Assembly: GCA_047967505.1 (NCBI GenBank)
Contig: CM106538.1
Reading direction: 5' to 3' (one strand)
Length of the DNA: 64,000 nucleotides
Origin: Dipteris shenzhenensis
Lineage: Eukaryota; Polypodiophyta; Polypodiopsida; Gleicheniales
Below are positions 42,860 through 54,861 of the stretch, in pieces. A model generated the notes under the pieces. It was not told the DNA's origin. It saw nothing but the letters and a program-made list of their open reading frames with translations, and did no database searches. The position numbers and the translations under genes are program-made. Within the stretch, counting starts at the first letter, position 1; each line of letters starts with the position of its first letter.

Positions 42860-43976
42860 GCTCTTGAGTTGTGTCTATTTTGTATTGAAGTGATGGATTG
42901 TGGAGATGTGAGCCATCACTTGTGTTATCCCATTTTCGTATTTTGCATATTATATGCTCTATGATCTATAGACTATCGTTGATCATATGATGAGATTCTA
43001 TCGCATCTTATCTGAATAGTTTAAGAAGTCAAGATTTTTATGGGGGTTACAGTGTTTTGTTAGAGAGAGTTTCTTGAGAGCCCTTGTCAAATCACTGTTG
43101 CCTGTGAATGTAGGCTCTCTTCTCCTTGCTGATTTTCAGTTCAGCCAGCTTCAATCCTCTTCTTCCAGGGACTTCAATTTGTAGCTTTATGTTCTCCTCT
43201 AGCCAATGCCATATTCCAATTTCCATCTCCGAGAAACATCTTTCAGCAGTTCTTTCATCCTCTCTTTAAATGACATCCCTTCTTGAGTTTTCTAGGCACC
43301 CTTTCTTGAAAATCGCAATGCCTTGCTCTTCTAAAGTTTCAGATTTGCAAACACAGCACCTGTTGTCATGTAAACCTTGTTTCCCCAAATTATGCCAAAA
43401 GAAGCCTTCAAGAGAGTCCTATGTGGATTAATAAAAACTTGGACTCACTAGCATGCAAATTGCAATGTTGGAGAAAATCCCTAGACATAAAGAACAAACT
43501 TTGTAAGGGTATATCTCAGTTTTTAGGATGATTATTCTTAAAGGCTATGGTCTTGTAAGCTCCTTTGTCAAAGGAATAATTTGGGCATGAATTTCCTAAT
43601 CTGCAGACTATTTGTCCATAGCTTAGTCCATAGCGTGTCGTAGTGTTCAAGGGTTGGTTAGTTAGGAAAGGATTGTTACTCTACTTTGTAACTCTTTATT
43701 ATATATCCTAGATTCCTCCTATCTATCATTTCCTCTATCCTGAGCATTGCGTCAATTTTTATTATGTCATGATTCCCTTCATTCTTGAGGAAAATTGTGA
43801 ATTTTAAGTTTTCATTTATATTTGCTCTCAGAACTTGCAATACCTGCAGAATTTTCAACATGTATGTACAACCCCCACTTGAACTTGTATTATAAAAAGA
43901 TGTGCTTGTATGGTAACCTTACTATATTTATATATTTTCTTGAGTAATTCTCACATTGAGCTACTTTTGGGTGCAG
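42860..43976. other. Region before VPS26 exon, probably intron
   Basis: No coding region recognised. It ends with a splice acceptor (tttgggtgcag) at 43976. The first VPS26 exon was not found and must lie further upstream. Confidence 0.5.
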
Positions 43977-44051
43977 GCAACTGTGAGGAAGGAAAATGGG
44001 CAAATGGTTTTGGTGCCTCTTTTTCAGAGCCTTGAAAGTTTAGTAGGACAG
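43977..44051 (+). CDS. VPS26: VPS26 retromer subunit, internal exon (residues about 28-52)
   Basis: A 75-bp exon with acceptor gtgcag and donor gtttgc. It encodes ATVRKENGQMVLVPLF and then QSLESLVGQ. Plant VPS26 proteins have NGQMVMVPLFQSQE at this place. VPS26 is the arrestin-like subunit of the retromer complex, which works with VPS35 and VPS29 on endosomes to recycle vacuolar sorting receptors. The exon is in phase with the next one found, 3.3 kb downstream. Intron-exon structure argues against a processed pseudogene; a decayed gene copy cannot be excluded as only two exons are visible. Confidence 0.88.
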
Positions 44052-47000
44052 GTTTGCAACTCTAGCTCTAGTACTTTGCTTTAATTAGCATGTCACAATA
44101 AAAGTATTTCGTAGGAAGAAAAAGGTAAAGTTAAGGAGCAATATGTATAGATATAAAGATATTATACTTATAAAATTGTCTCTTCTTTACCTATGTGGAA
44201 AATTAGGAAGGGTTGTGGAATTCAGACAAAAATCTATGCTCTTTGGGTTGTGGTTCTGTAAGAAGAGGAACAACCTGGAGAGGGTATATGTCTCTTCCCT
44301 CCCTCCTTCAATCTTGATAGCTCTCGTGCCAATGAGTACAATGCCAAAATCCGAATAATCTAGGAGTTGGTTATGCTTGCATGTGTTATGGATAAACGTG
44401 TCTTGTTTACTATTTCCTTCTGTATCTGCTTTTTTGTTTGGATATTCGTATTGCTTTCTTTTGGCTCTATTAACCTTTTGAGCATTGGATTCTCCAAAGA
44501 TTTGGACATGTTGATCAAAGCAACCTATGGAATTGCAAGGCAAAACAGTGAACAAAGAAGAAATCCTTTGTTATAGAAAGAGAAGCTAACGAGCAGGTTC
44601 AAATTGATTGAATTATTAAATCCTCCAACTCTTCAACAACTTAGGGATGATGGTGGATATCCTTCATCCCATCTAGTCTTTGTTTGTACCAAACCAATGC
44701 TCATGAAAACTTTGGTTGGAAGGTTTTGGGCCGCAAACTAAAACTGTTTTTTTTGGGTTAATCACATTGCCAGTGTAATATGAATAAATGTAAACGAAAC
44801 CTGGTCTTGTTCTTTGACACTTGTAGCGATAAGGATTTGACAACAAGTTTCTACCTCACTGCAAGAGACCATTAAGGGGAAAAGATTACTCAATCTGGCA
44901 TTGTGATTCTGGTTTGAAATGCCAAGAGTAAGATAGTGTGGACTATCAAGGCTGTGGTGGCCTTAGGCTGCGTACACTTTAGGATGCAAAGCTGTACCCT
45001 TTTGTGTAGGTTGAGCCCACCTCAAGACCGACTTTCAAAACATCATATCATAATGTACTTTGTTGTTGGATGCTGCGTAGAGGCCATGTTTTTATTGTAT
45101 ATTCTTTGATAATTATACTAGGTAGCTTTTAGCTGTGTTTATGCGATTCTTATTCAAGCTTAGGGCTGCTCTAGTAAGATGATTACAAATGATCTAGGGG
45201 TGGGCTGATGATCGTGAGTTAGTGGCTTATTGAGAAGTTGGAGGGCATATTGGATTTCCTTCGAATTATCCTTTGTATTTGGACATTGATAGAGCTAGGA
45301 TCCTTTCTTGAACTCACAATTCTATAAAAAAGAACTAGTCCATGTGTTTCAAAGACTAGAAGCAAAGTGCCTATACTCCAAAGGCAATTCACAATTCGTT
45401 TGATTTGCAAATTTGATGGTGGCCTTACTTTTTCCTATATGTTTTGTATAGTTAAGCAAATTAATAAGATTTCCTTCGAGATACTACCTTAGTCATCTCC
45501 ATTCTTCTAAGGCCCCATGGGCTCTTTAACAATGGCCTTCATCCTTAATGGTTTATTTAGCATCCATGTGTGGATTCATAACCCATATGGAACAATAATG
45601 CCTACAACTCTGGCTCGTCAAAGTGTGGAAACTAAGAAAGATCTCCTCTTAGGGATCTACATCTAAGGTGGCGACCCACTGCCCCTAGATGGATGAATAC
45701 TTACCCAAGGGTGAATGATGGGTATGTGCTTAAAATATGCGCCTAGGTGTAGCTTTATGAGGACTAGCTATGAATACTATTCAAATGAGAGTTGCTAGCT
45801 TGGGCCTTGGCTATGAGTTACGTTTGGAAGGCAGTGCTACTTATAATCTATGAAAAGTCCTCGATGTTGAATTGGATGGACTTAATCTCCACCCCTCTGA
45901 AGCATGTTTGAAGAGAGCGAGAGTAATGATTGGTGCTAATGACCATTGCCGATTTAGATTCTTGCAAAGTGCATTGTTTTCCTCTCACTTGGTTACTTAA
46001 AGTTAAGAGGGCTTCCCTTTATGATTGTGGCTTTCTACCCTTGGTTTTTATGATGCTCAAGAGCTGTACAAGCAAGTTTTAAAGCTTTACATGTTTGTTT
46101 TTCAAAATTTCTTCGAGCCATGGGTTGGGAGTTGTGCAACCAAGATAAAGTTTTCTTGATACGTTTTTGCTTTCAATCCATAATAGAGTAGCTATCTTGA
46201 GCATTAAAAATGCAATAAATAATTCTTACTTCTATTAAGTATTAAAGAAAAACCGTTAGAGTAAGCTCCATACGGGATACATCATGCAATGCACAAAAAG
46301 CTCAAGAGCCAAAAAGAAAGGGTTGAGGCTGATAGTGCCATCTCAATCTGGTAGAAACCTTCGAGAAAAAGGGAGAACCCCTCCAAACTCGAAGAAATAT
46401 AGTCCTTCTAGAAGAGGCTGCCCGTGAAGAGCCCTGCATGCTAGCCCATATGGCTATCGAAGTGTGAACCGTGTCAGTCCAAATACCTGTGAACACTTGT
46501 GATGGGTGTATCTGGGTGCCATCCAAGGCCTCAGTACATCAGGCTCTCCAAATGTGCCAAGAGGAAATGCTAGCCAAAATCTCCCAAGAGGTGTCCACTG
46601 AAACATGAGAAGCTCTGAAGGGAGTAAGTGGTACATCCTGCAGAGAGCAGGGCTCTATCACCTGCCGGCGGACCGAGAGTGCCCAAGAAGAAGGCTCACC
46701 CTCATAAAACACCTGGGGCACACCTGGGGCCCGGTAAGAGATAACCATGCGACCGAGCCCCAAGTCATGAAGAAAGGGGAAGTGTGAAAGATGCTGAGTA
46801 TCCGAGCAACCCCTTTCTAAACAGTCCTCGCCTAACTGCAGTCCCAAAGGCAATGTCGCACTGACTCCTCTGCAGAATGACAACGAGGACAAGTGGGATC
46901 AGCCCCAAATCGTGATCTCCATAGGTTCACTCTTATGTAGTTTCTTGTTTTTATGGTTTCAAAATTTGTAATCTTGTCAATCCAGCTCCTATTAAATGAT

Positions 47001-47346
47001 TAATCTTGGAAATATATGTTAAACTTGTGCTAAGGATATAATTCATCTACAAGAGCCATCTAAACATTAATTGAAGTGGAATTTATAGCTTACACAAGTT
47101 CTTTTGTTAATCTGTATGTTCGTTTATTTGTTTGCATTGAATTGGGCCTCATGAAACGATTCTACATGTGATATCATCTAAGCAATAATACATGGATGCT
47201 AGCTACATTTTCGACGTGAGGTGAACGGCAAAGATGTTGAAGTTTAACAGATACATTGAACCATAGTAGGTCATAACTTAAAATCTTATGATTGAGATTT
47301 TTGTACAGGAATAAATTTAAAGTTTGTATCTGCCTTGTTTATATAG
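44052..47346 (+). other. VPS26 intron (3295 bp)
   Basis: It lies between the two recognised exons, with donor gtttgc and acceptor tatatag. It contains a LINE C-terminal remnant on the minus strand (about 46290-46920). Otherwise nothing was recognised. Confidence 0.8.
46290..46920 (-). pseudogene. LINE reverse-transcriptase zinc-binding remnant
   Basis: The minus strand near 46900-46830 reads SRFGADPTCPRCHSAEESV and RHCLWDC, the Cys/His pattern of the zinc-binding domain (zf-RVT) at the end of plant LINE ORF2. Further codons are stop-ridden. A different LINE lineage from that at 39976-42840. Confidence 0.7.
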
Positions 47347-47419
47347 GTACGCATTGTTCCTCATCCTGGAAAGAGAATTGAACACCAAGGGATAAAGCTT
47401 GAGCTGCTTGGCCAAATAG
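47347..47419 (+). CDS. VPS26: VPS26 retromer subunit, next exon (residues about 53-76)
   Basis: A 73-bp exon, acceptor tatatag and donor gtttgcc. It encodes VRIVPHPGKRIEHQGIKLEL and LGQI, ending with one base of the next codon. Plant VPS26 has PYQGKKVEHNGVKVELLGQI, and animal VPS26 has PGKRLEHQGI. The protein would go on with the E-(M/L)-YFDRG segment, but that exon was not found. It follows the exon at 43977-44051 with no residue missing. The intron after it is at least 16 kb and contains the nested retrotransposons at 48-58 kb. Confidence 0.9.
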
Positions 47420-48084
47420 GTTTGCCATTTTTTCTTATATGAGACATGATTGCATCTACTCTTGCCATTGGCCACTCCCCCCCTCCCCCCAACCACCTTC
47501 TCATCTTGTTGCCTTCCCCACCCTCTGCCCTCTCTCTCTGAATTTATATCTTGTATAGCTGAGTGTTGATTCTTTGGTTTGCATGCACAATGGTGGGTTA
47601 ACCCTTATGCAACAAGCTGTAAGTTATATTGGTATTCATGTTTACTGATTTGTCCATGTCACAAGATTTTACTGTGGCATACTTGTTCTCATTTTCAAGA
47701 TTGTCAACCTCTTCTTCCTTTATATGTCCTCTTGCATTCTATCGTTAGGGATGATGGTGAACACATGGCTTACCTAGTTAAGTCCATGAGGAATGTATTG
47801 ACACATTGTTGGAATTTGGATATTGCTCTCCATCATGTGTTATGTGTGAAAAACACCTTAGCATCACTTTTTAAGTGTCTATACATCAATAAATAGGATA
47901 AAGGTATGTGGACATTTGGAGCGCATCTAATCGTCAATGGTTTGTTTTTCAGAAACCTCAATGTAGACGCAACTTGCATTGAAAGATTCTCGAGTGCAAA
48001 AGATTGACTTCCTACAAAGCTGAATATAGCTGAGTATAAGCTCAAGCACCCTTGGCCTGAAGATATATCTTCCTAGAAGACTTG
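47420..48084 (+). other. VPS26 intron, part before the nested retrotransposons
   Basis: Nothing was recognised except a pyrimidine-rich run near 47480-47530. A 105-codon frame (47579-47896) shows no known motif. Confidence 0.5.
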
Positions 48085-48089
48085 AGAAA
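48085..48089. repeat. TSD AGAAA, left copy, copia element 3
   Basis: AGAAA at 48085-48089 and again at 58082-58086 flank the copia element. Joining the flanks restores one uninterrupted host sequence. Confidence 0.88.
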
Positions 48090-48327
48090 TGTGATCAAAA
48101 GGAGAGATGGAGAGCAAGCCACAAACGTACTGAATAGAAGAGATTGGAAAAACATACAAGAGGTGAAGGTTTTGTCCAAGTGACAAAACCTAAACCTATC
48201 CACTAACCGTAGTTAGGGATCCTGACTGTGGTTAGGGAGGAAAACCTCTAATGAGGCTAAAGTGCATCTAACTCACTTATTAACTACCCATTGATCACTG
48301 CCATGAATTATGGCGATAATTCCAACA
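48090..48327 (-). mobile_element. Copia element 3, 3' LTR (238 bp)
   Basis: Minus-strand TGTTGGAATTATCGCC to CTTTTGATCACA. A G-rich polypurine tract (gcagggggg on the minus strand, 48328-48337) precedes it. It is related to the LTR of copia element 1. Confidence 0.9.
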
Positions 48328-48367
48328 CCCCCCTGCATTGCCAATGTGATGATGTACAAGGAATAGA

Positions 48368-49797
48368 TCAATCACCAAAAGGAGATAAGTTCAGGGCATT
48401 GCGAAATGCCTCAAACTTCTCACGTGGAAGTGCTTTGGTGAAGATGTTTGCAACATTGTCATGTGTGGAGACATAGATCATCTTGATCTCCCCTGCATGC
48501 GACTTCTCTCTCACATAGTGATAATAAACCTCAATGTGCTTCGTGAGCATGAAACACATGATTTTTTGCAACTGCTATAGCACTCTGACTATTAGTGAGA
48601 ATTGGAGAAGGACCCTCCAATGATACGTGAAGATCAGCGAATAAGCAGCGTTACCATACACACTCAACTGTTGCTCTGAAAGCTGCCGTGTACTCAGCTT
48701 CACATGGGGAAGTAGCCACAGTAGATTGTTTCTTACTTAGACAAGAAATGCAAGCATGTCCCAAAAAGAAACAATTACCACTTGTGGATTGCCTAGTGTC
48801 ATAATCTCCAGCCCACTCTGAGTCACTGTAAGCGTGCATTTGCAAGTCACCCCCCCTTAGGAAACATCATCCAACAACTGGCTATAGAGTGTGACATCTA
48901 CTGATTCACTTGCATCATACATAGTAAGCTTCAGCCTTGGCTCCATGGGAGTGGCTGTAGGCTTGCAATCTTGCATGTTGAGCGGATCCAAGAGCTTTTA
49001 CACATACTTGGATTGAGACGTAATAATGCCATGTCTCTCTTGTATAAACTGGATCCCCAAATAAAAATGTAACGTGTCCAAATCTGACATGTAAATGTAG
49101 CTTTTGAAATCTGTAATTTTTTCATGTGATCTTGTGAGCAACATGTCATCTACATAAAGAATGATGACCAAAATATTCCCCCCATCCTTCTTGATGTAGA
49201 GGGTACTCTCAGTTGGACTGTTATGAAGCCCCTTGCTGGCCAGAAAGGCATCAATCTCAGAGTACCATGCACGTGGGGCTTGTTTCAGCCCATACAAAGC
49301 TTTATTTAGCTTGCAAACTTTATGTGCATTACCCGAAATTTCAAAGCCAGGAGGTTGTTTGACATAAACCTCTTCCAACAAGTCTCCATTAAGAAAAGCT
49401 CCAACTGATGAACATTCCAATCAAAATGTGCAGCCATAGCAATAACTGATTTGATAGTGGTCATCCTGGAAGTAGGAGCAAATGTGTCCTCATAATCAAT
49501 GCCCTTTTTCGGACCATAGCCTTTTGCAACCAGCCGTGCCTTGTACCTGTCAATGTTTAGTTTGAAAACCCATTTGGTACCTATGGCATTCTTGCCTGGT
49601 GGCAAATCCACAAGATGCCAGGTCTGATTTTTCTCAATGGACTGCAACTCATCTTTCATGGCATTTATCCAATGCACATCGTCCTTATCTTCTTCAAAAG
49701 TGTTAGGCTCTTCCTCATCAAGAAGAGTACCTGCATAAGCTAATTCAATAGAAAGAGCCTCCCCTTCGCGCCTTGTTGTAGGCAAAGGAGCATCAAG
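48368..49797 (-). pseudogene. Copia element 3 RT and RNase H
   Basis: The minus strand has DLPPGKNAIGTKWVFKL, RYKARLVAKGYGPKKG and FAPTSRMTTIKSVIAMAAHF. In another frame it has YGLKQAPRAWY and catalytic YVDD (IILYVDDMLLTR, about 49150), then RNase H (AYSDSEWAGDYDTRQSTSG, SPCEAEYTAAF) and NVANIFTKALPREKF. Relative to element 1, about 150 bp are deleted between YSQ and MFPRGG near 48870. At 49797 it is cut by gypsy element 2 and continues at 55680. Confidence 0.9.
49793..49797. repeat. TSD TCAAG, left copy, gypsy element 2
   Basis: TCAAG immediately before the 5' LTR and again at 55680-55684 after the 3' LTR. Confidence 0.92.
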
Positions 49798-50255
49798 TGT
49801 TACGCTCTAGCCGAGGTAGCATGACCTCGGAAGAATCAGTCGACATTTCCCTTAAAGGATCTATGTTTGTAATTATTTGTTTGCGCTTCATGTAAATGAT
49901 CATGAGGGAATTAATGTCAAGGTCCTAGGTGAGGGTTGATAGCACCAGACTAGGTGGATCTAAGGCTAAGGGCCTAATGTAGGAAATGTGCCTAGGGGCA
50001 AAGAATTTTAAAGCATCCCAAGAGAGGGGTGAAATGTTGCATTGGGAAGGCTCTATGATGATGACATGTGGCATCTAGATCCATCTAGGGAGATGGGGCT
50101 TGTTGAAGCTAGAGAGAGAAGAGAATGAATTATTCACGTATGTTTTTTCGAACTGTAATTCTCTGTTAGCTTGTGTGCTTCAGCAAGGTTGGATGGGAGG
50201 AAAGAATTGGTGCTGCTCCTGTGATCTGCAGTAGGAATAGATATAGTGTCTAATA
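49798..50255 (+). mobile_element. Gypsy element 2, 5' LTR (458 bp)
   Basis: TGTTACGCTCTAGCCGAGG to gtgtctaata; the final CA seen in the 3' LTR is TA here. Both LTRs are 458 bp with about 13 mismatches by eye, ten of them transitions. Confidence 0.95.
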
Positions 50256-50258
50256 AAT

Positions 50259-50270
50259 TGGTATCAGAGC
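50259..50270 (+). other. Primer-binding site of gypsy element 2
   Basis: TGGTATCAGAGC, initiator tRNA-Met type, 3 bp after the LTR. Confidence 0.9.
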
Positions 50271-51331
50271 CCAAGGGAAGAGACCAAGGGAAGGGGTTCG
50301 TGAGCTGTGACGAAAGCTACGAACGGTGTATTGTTAGTGCTATCAGTTGAAGGGTGTATCACTTGATTGGTGATAGCGGACAGCAGGCGTGGAGCGTAGG
50401 TGTGGCGACTCGACTACTTGTGACCTCCGCACGATGGACAGACGGGACCATCGCTGACCTGCGACGTGTTCGACGAATGTTTTAGGTGTGATCACGAAAT
50501 AACCCGTGAGCAAGGTGTTGGCGCTGCCGTGGTCTACGACGGAAGGTTGGCACTGCCTGTGGTCTACGATGGAAACAATGATAGCATGACCGGAGGCCTT
50601 CGATGATTCGTGGATGGGCGACCTGTTTCCAGAGAACGTAGGCAAGGATAAGAGGCCACGCAAACAAAGATTATGAAAGGCTTTGACGGAACGCACTTGT
50701 GAAAGGAAGCATGACAGAGATACGTATCGAGGGATTCCAAGGTGCAGCACGGCGTGATGCATGGTGGAGTGTTATTCGACGAGCAACTGGCCACGTATTC
50801 AGGACTTGGATAGCGAGGGCGAAGCTGAACGCATTTCCCTGGGTCGTGCACGCAGTGGGATTGTGTAGACAGTACGGGAGACTGTTGGTTGGATTTGCAT
50901 GGATCCAAGAAGGCTGTGACGAAATCGTTGATGACCAGGGAGCTCTCTTTGACCTCCATCAATTCCGTGTTTTTTTTTTTCCCTTGATTTAGTCGGTTGA
51001 TGCTCTGCTTTCATAAACATGATCTTGTAAGTGATTAGTCTGTAGGAAACTTTGATGCTATAGCAGGGACAGATTATGCTTGGGATTATGCCTATGTGCT
51101 TCAGTCAGAGTTAGTTTGCAGGAGCTTTCCTAGTATAGGAAAAAGCGCTATTTGGGATATATGCCTGTGTCAAATGCCTAGTCAGTGTGCATGTGGGATT
51201 GCAGGAATTCCCTAGTATAGGGAATTGTGTCAGAGTGCCAGTACACTGAATTGCGTCAGTTTGTAAATATAGTTTTTTAGCGGTGTTATTAAAAAAAAAC
51301 AAAAGACAAAACAAAACACCCATTGAACTGA
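50271..51331 (+). other. Gypsy element 2 leader
   Basis: About 1 kb between PBS and gag. Short open frames on both strands lack known motifs. An AAAAC-rich run lies near 51290-51315. Confidence 0.6.
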
Positions 51332-52356
51332 ATGGAAGCAGAAGAAGGGGCTTCCAGGAGGGGCCCTGGTGAGTTAGGAGTCCGGCCGACCCAGCAGGTG
51401 TCGCGCCAAGTAGCTCATACCTTATCTGGCAGGATTGCATTGCTTGAGGATGCCTTGCAACAGTTATTAGCGCAGCAGTTACAGGCCAATGCGGGGCAGT
51501 CTGAACTTAGGAGAGCGATACACAGTATGTCTGCCAGACCTTCTTGAGAGGAGAAGGGAAAGGCTCCAATGGAACTGGAGTAATGGAACTGGAGTCTAAT
51601 GTCCATACGGTCGAGCCTAGGAAGGCTAAAGTACCAAATATTGCCAATTACAGGCCAGAAAAGTATTTTGGTCGGATGAATGACCGTAGTTCCGATGTCA
51701 TTGAGACCTGGTTACACAAATGGGACGAGGCGTTCGCCATTTGTGAAATCAGAAATGACATCAAGAAGATCCGCGAGGCCACCCACATGTTTAGTGAGGC
51801 AGCGGATCGGTGGTGGATTAAACAACAAAAAGATGGTATAGCATCCACTACCTGGGAGGGGTTTAAAAGAGAATTCAGGAAACACTTCTTACCTCCTGAC
51901 GAAGCATCCCGAGCTTGGGATCAATATAGGAATCTTCGTCAGAGAAATTTATCGGTGGCAGAATACACTGATAAGTTTCGAGAGAGTGTAATGAAGGTTA
52001 ATGAACCCCTGTCTCAATCAATCCAAGTGAAAGATTTCATATTTGGATTGAATGATCGAATAAAAATGGAAGTTCGGGCTAAGTACGCGAACACGTTAGA
52101 TGATGCAATAGCCATAGCCCTGAACTATGAAGATGCCAAGGGCAGCAGGCCAAGTGGGTTTGCACAGGTCGGTGTCTTGCGAGGTGAGAAAGATATACCT
52201 CAGGGACCGTTGGTTTCCGTGATGGAAATCCGAAAAGCTCAAGAAGAGTTTTTATTCCTTTGCACATCATCAGTAGAGCCGGTTGATGATTCTTCGGCTA
52301 GCACTAATGTTATGCAAAGTGGTGAGATGGCCAAGTTGACTAATCTTATAACATAG
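51332..52356 (+). pseudogene. Gypsy element 2 gag (no zinc knuckle)
   Basis: The N-terminal part is in one frame (GRIALLEDALQQLLAQQL, 51332-51547). The capsid follows in another from about 51560: NYRPEKYFGRMNDRSSDVIE, MFSEAADRWWIKQQ, TTWEGFKREFRKHFLPPDE, RNLSVAEYTDKFRESV, IKDFIFGLN-like, LDDAIAIALNYEDAK. After that only about 75 codons remain before RT. The CCHC knuckle and the DSG protease normally found there are absent. TAG stop at 52354. Confidence 0.88.
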
Positions 52357-53640
52357 GAGTTCTCTGAATGTTTTAGGGATAAACTACCTTATGGGTTACC
52401 TCCAGAGCGGAATGTTCAGCATAAGATTGAGCTAATCCCGGGGACAGAACCTGTAAATAGACCTCCCTATAGAATGAGTTTTACTGAAGAGGCGGAGGTG
52501 CGTAGACAACTGGAAGAATACCTCAAGTTGGGGCATATTCAACCAAGTTTCTCACCTTTTGCTTCGCCATTGATATTAAAGAAAAAAAAGGATGATACGT
52601 TTCGCCTCTGTATAGATTACAGAGCATTGAATAATATCACTGTTAAGCACAGGTATCCGATGGCTCGGATTGATGATTTGCTAGATGCATTACATGGAGC
52701 CGTGATTTTCAGCAAGATAGATCTTAAGTGTGGCTACCATTAGATCTGGATTAGAGCCGAGGATATGCATAAAACCGCTTTCAGAAGCAGGTTTGGTAAT
52801 TATGAGTTTTTGGTAATGCCCTTCGGACTTACCAATGCTCCAGCTACATTCGTCATGCTTATGAATGATTTACTATGTCCGTATATCGGAAAGTTTGTAG
52901 TACACTTTATTGACAATATTCTAGTGTTCAGTAAAAGTATTACTGAGCATCGTGAACACCTGAGAATAGTGTTTAGTACTTTGAGGAAAGCCAGTCTTTA
53001 TGTAAATAAAAAGAAAACTATACTGTGTATGGTTAGGCTTGAATATTTAGGATTCATAATTACTCCACAGGGGGTAGAAATGGATCCGAAGAAAGTGGCT
53101 GCGATACTAACTTGGCCAATCCCTGAGAGTCTGACAGCGTTGCGATCATTCTTGGGGTTCGTCCAGTTTTATAGAAGGCATATCAAAGGATATTCCGAAA
53201 TAGTATCGCCATTGACTGATCTGACCTCAGATAAAGTATCTTTTATATGGGGACGGAATCAACAAGAAAGTTTTAACACCATAAAACAAGCTGTGGTCAC
53301 AGGACCGGTGTTAAAAATAGTTGATCCCCAGAAACCGTTGTTCCTGGAAACCGATGCAAGTGGCATTGCGGTAGGAGCAGTTCTCCTTCAAGAGGGAAGG
53401 CCAGTAGCCTTTGAAAGCAAGAAGCTTTCTCCCTCTCAAAGGAATTGGCCAACTCATGAATTGGAGTTGTATGCTGTTATCCATGCTTTGAAAACATGGA
53501 GGCATTATTTATATGGTTCAGAGTTTTATGTGGATGTGGATGTGGATCATGATACTCTGAAACATTTTTGTAAACAGCCTGACTTGAGGGGCTGCTAAGC
53601 TAGGTGGGCATAGCTTATGCAGGAGTTTATTTTAACGATT
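52357..53640 (+). pseudogene. Gypsy element 2 RT and RNase H
   Basis: The RT has [59 protein letters not shown] and FLGFVQFYRRHI. The catalytic motif, usually F/Y-x-D-D, reads FIDN (52906-52917), an Asp to Asn change that should abolish activity. RNase H shows LETDASGIAVGAVLLQ and HELELYAVIHALKTWRHYL. TAG at 52741 replaces Gln in GYHQI. Stops also cluster at 53596-53615. Same frame as the capsid and integrase. Confidence 0.92.
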
Positions 53641-54861
53641 CGGTACCGAAGAGGAAAAGATAATAAGGTTACTGATGCGTTGTCTCGCATTATGCACAAC
53701 CTGAGTTTCACGGTATTAGAGAGTGCTCTAATGACCGAGATCAGAGAAACTCAAAAGGTGGACAAGTTTGTCCAGAGCTTATGGCCTAAGGCTCATGTGT
53801 TAAAACCCGGGGAAAATAAAAAGGATGACCTGGCATCCAGAAAAGGCCAAACTTATGCAAGATATACCATAAGGGATGGTATGCTGAAAAGAAATGGCAA
53901 GGTTGTAGTACCTAGTCAGAACGATCTTAGGCAGAGAGTCATTCGACAGTGCCATGATAGCCCATGCGCGGGACACCCAGGAGTCGAGAAGACATATGAT
54001 CTCGTGAAGCGAGATTTCTTTTGGCCAAAGATGAAAAAGCATATTCATGAATATGTGACACGGTGTTTCTCGTGTCAGGTAAGTAAGGCCAAACAGGTGA
54101 AGCCACCCGGACTTTTACAGCCCTTGGAAATACCACTGAGTAAGTGGGAGAGCATTTCCATGGACTTTATTGTAGGGCTGCCTACAACACAAGGAGGGTA
54201 TGATTCTATCCTTGTGGTGGTTGATCGTCTAACCAAGATGGCTCACTTCATTCCGACTAGAGAGTCTGTTAGTGCCCCGCAAGTGGCGGATTTGTTTATT
54301 AGACATATATTTCGTCTGCATGGATTGCCTAGATCCATAGTGTCAGACAGAGATGTCAGATTTACCGGTCATTTTTGGACAGCGGTATTTGAGACACTAA
54401 GGACTGAGTTGGGAATGAGTAGTGGGGATCATCCTGAGACCGATGGTCAGACGGAGAGAGTCAACCAGACTTTAGAGGATATGCTGAGGGCATATGTGTC
54501 ATTGAGGCAACATACATGGGATAAGTGGTTGTTGTTGTTGGAGTTTGCCTACAATGATAGAAAACATTCCTCTACAGGGTTCAGTCCGTTTGAGCTGAAC
54601 TATGGTTATAGACCAGCAAATCCAACTATAGTTGGAGTACCTCAGAAAGTACCTAGTGCTGCGAACTTTGTAGTTCAGATGTGGGAGATGCTAGCACTTG
54701 TGAGAGCTAATATCCGCCAGGCTATGGATAGAGCCAAGGTGTATGCGGATGAAAACCGGTCTATAAGAGTATTTAAGGAAGGAGAAAAAGTTTTTCTCAG
54801 AGTTCCTTCGCACTCGAAGTCGTCGACTTCAGGAGAGTGTGCTAAGTTATCACCTCGATAG
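53641..54861 (+). pseudogene. Gypsy element 2 integrase
   Basis: The end of RNase H (RRGKDNKVTDALSRI) leads into integrase. The zinc-binding part has CHDSPCAGHPGVEKTYDLV and CFSCQVSKAK. The core Asp-Asp-Glu are in SMDFIVGLPTT, VSDRDVRFTGHFW and HPETDGQTERVNQ. FAYNDRKHSSTGFSPFEL follows. The frame is open for 414 codons and ends at a TAG (54859) in place of the Tyr of a RYCGPW-type motif. Confidence 0.93.

Noticed and set aside
47833-48084. Possible further VPS26 exon before the copia insertion
   Set aside because: Short readable stretches exist, but none matches the E-(M/L)-YFDRG segment that must follow, and no splice pair was convincing.
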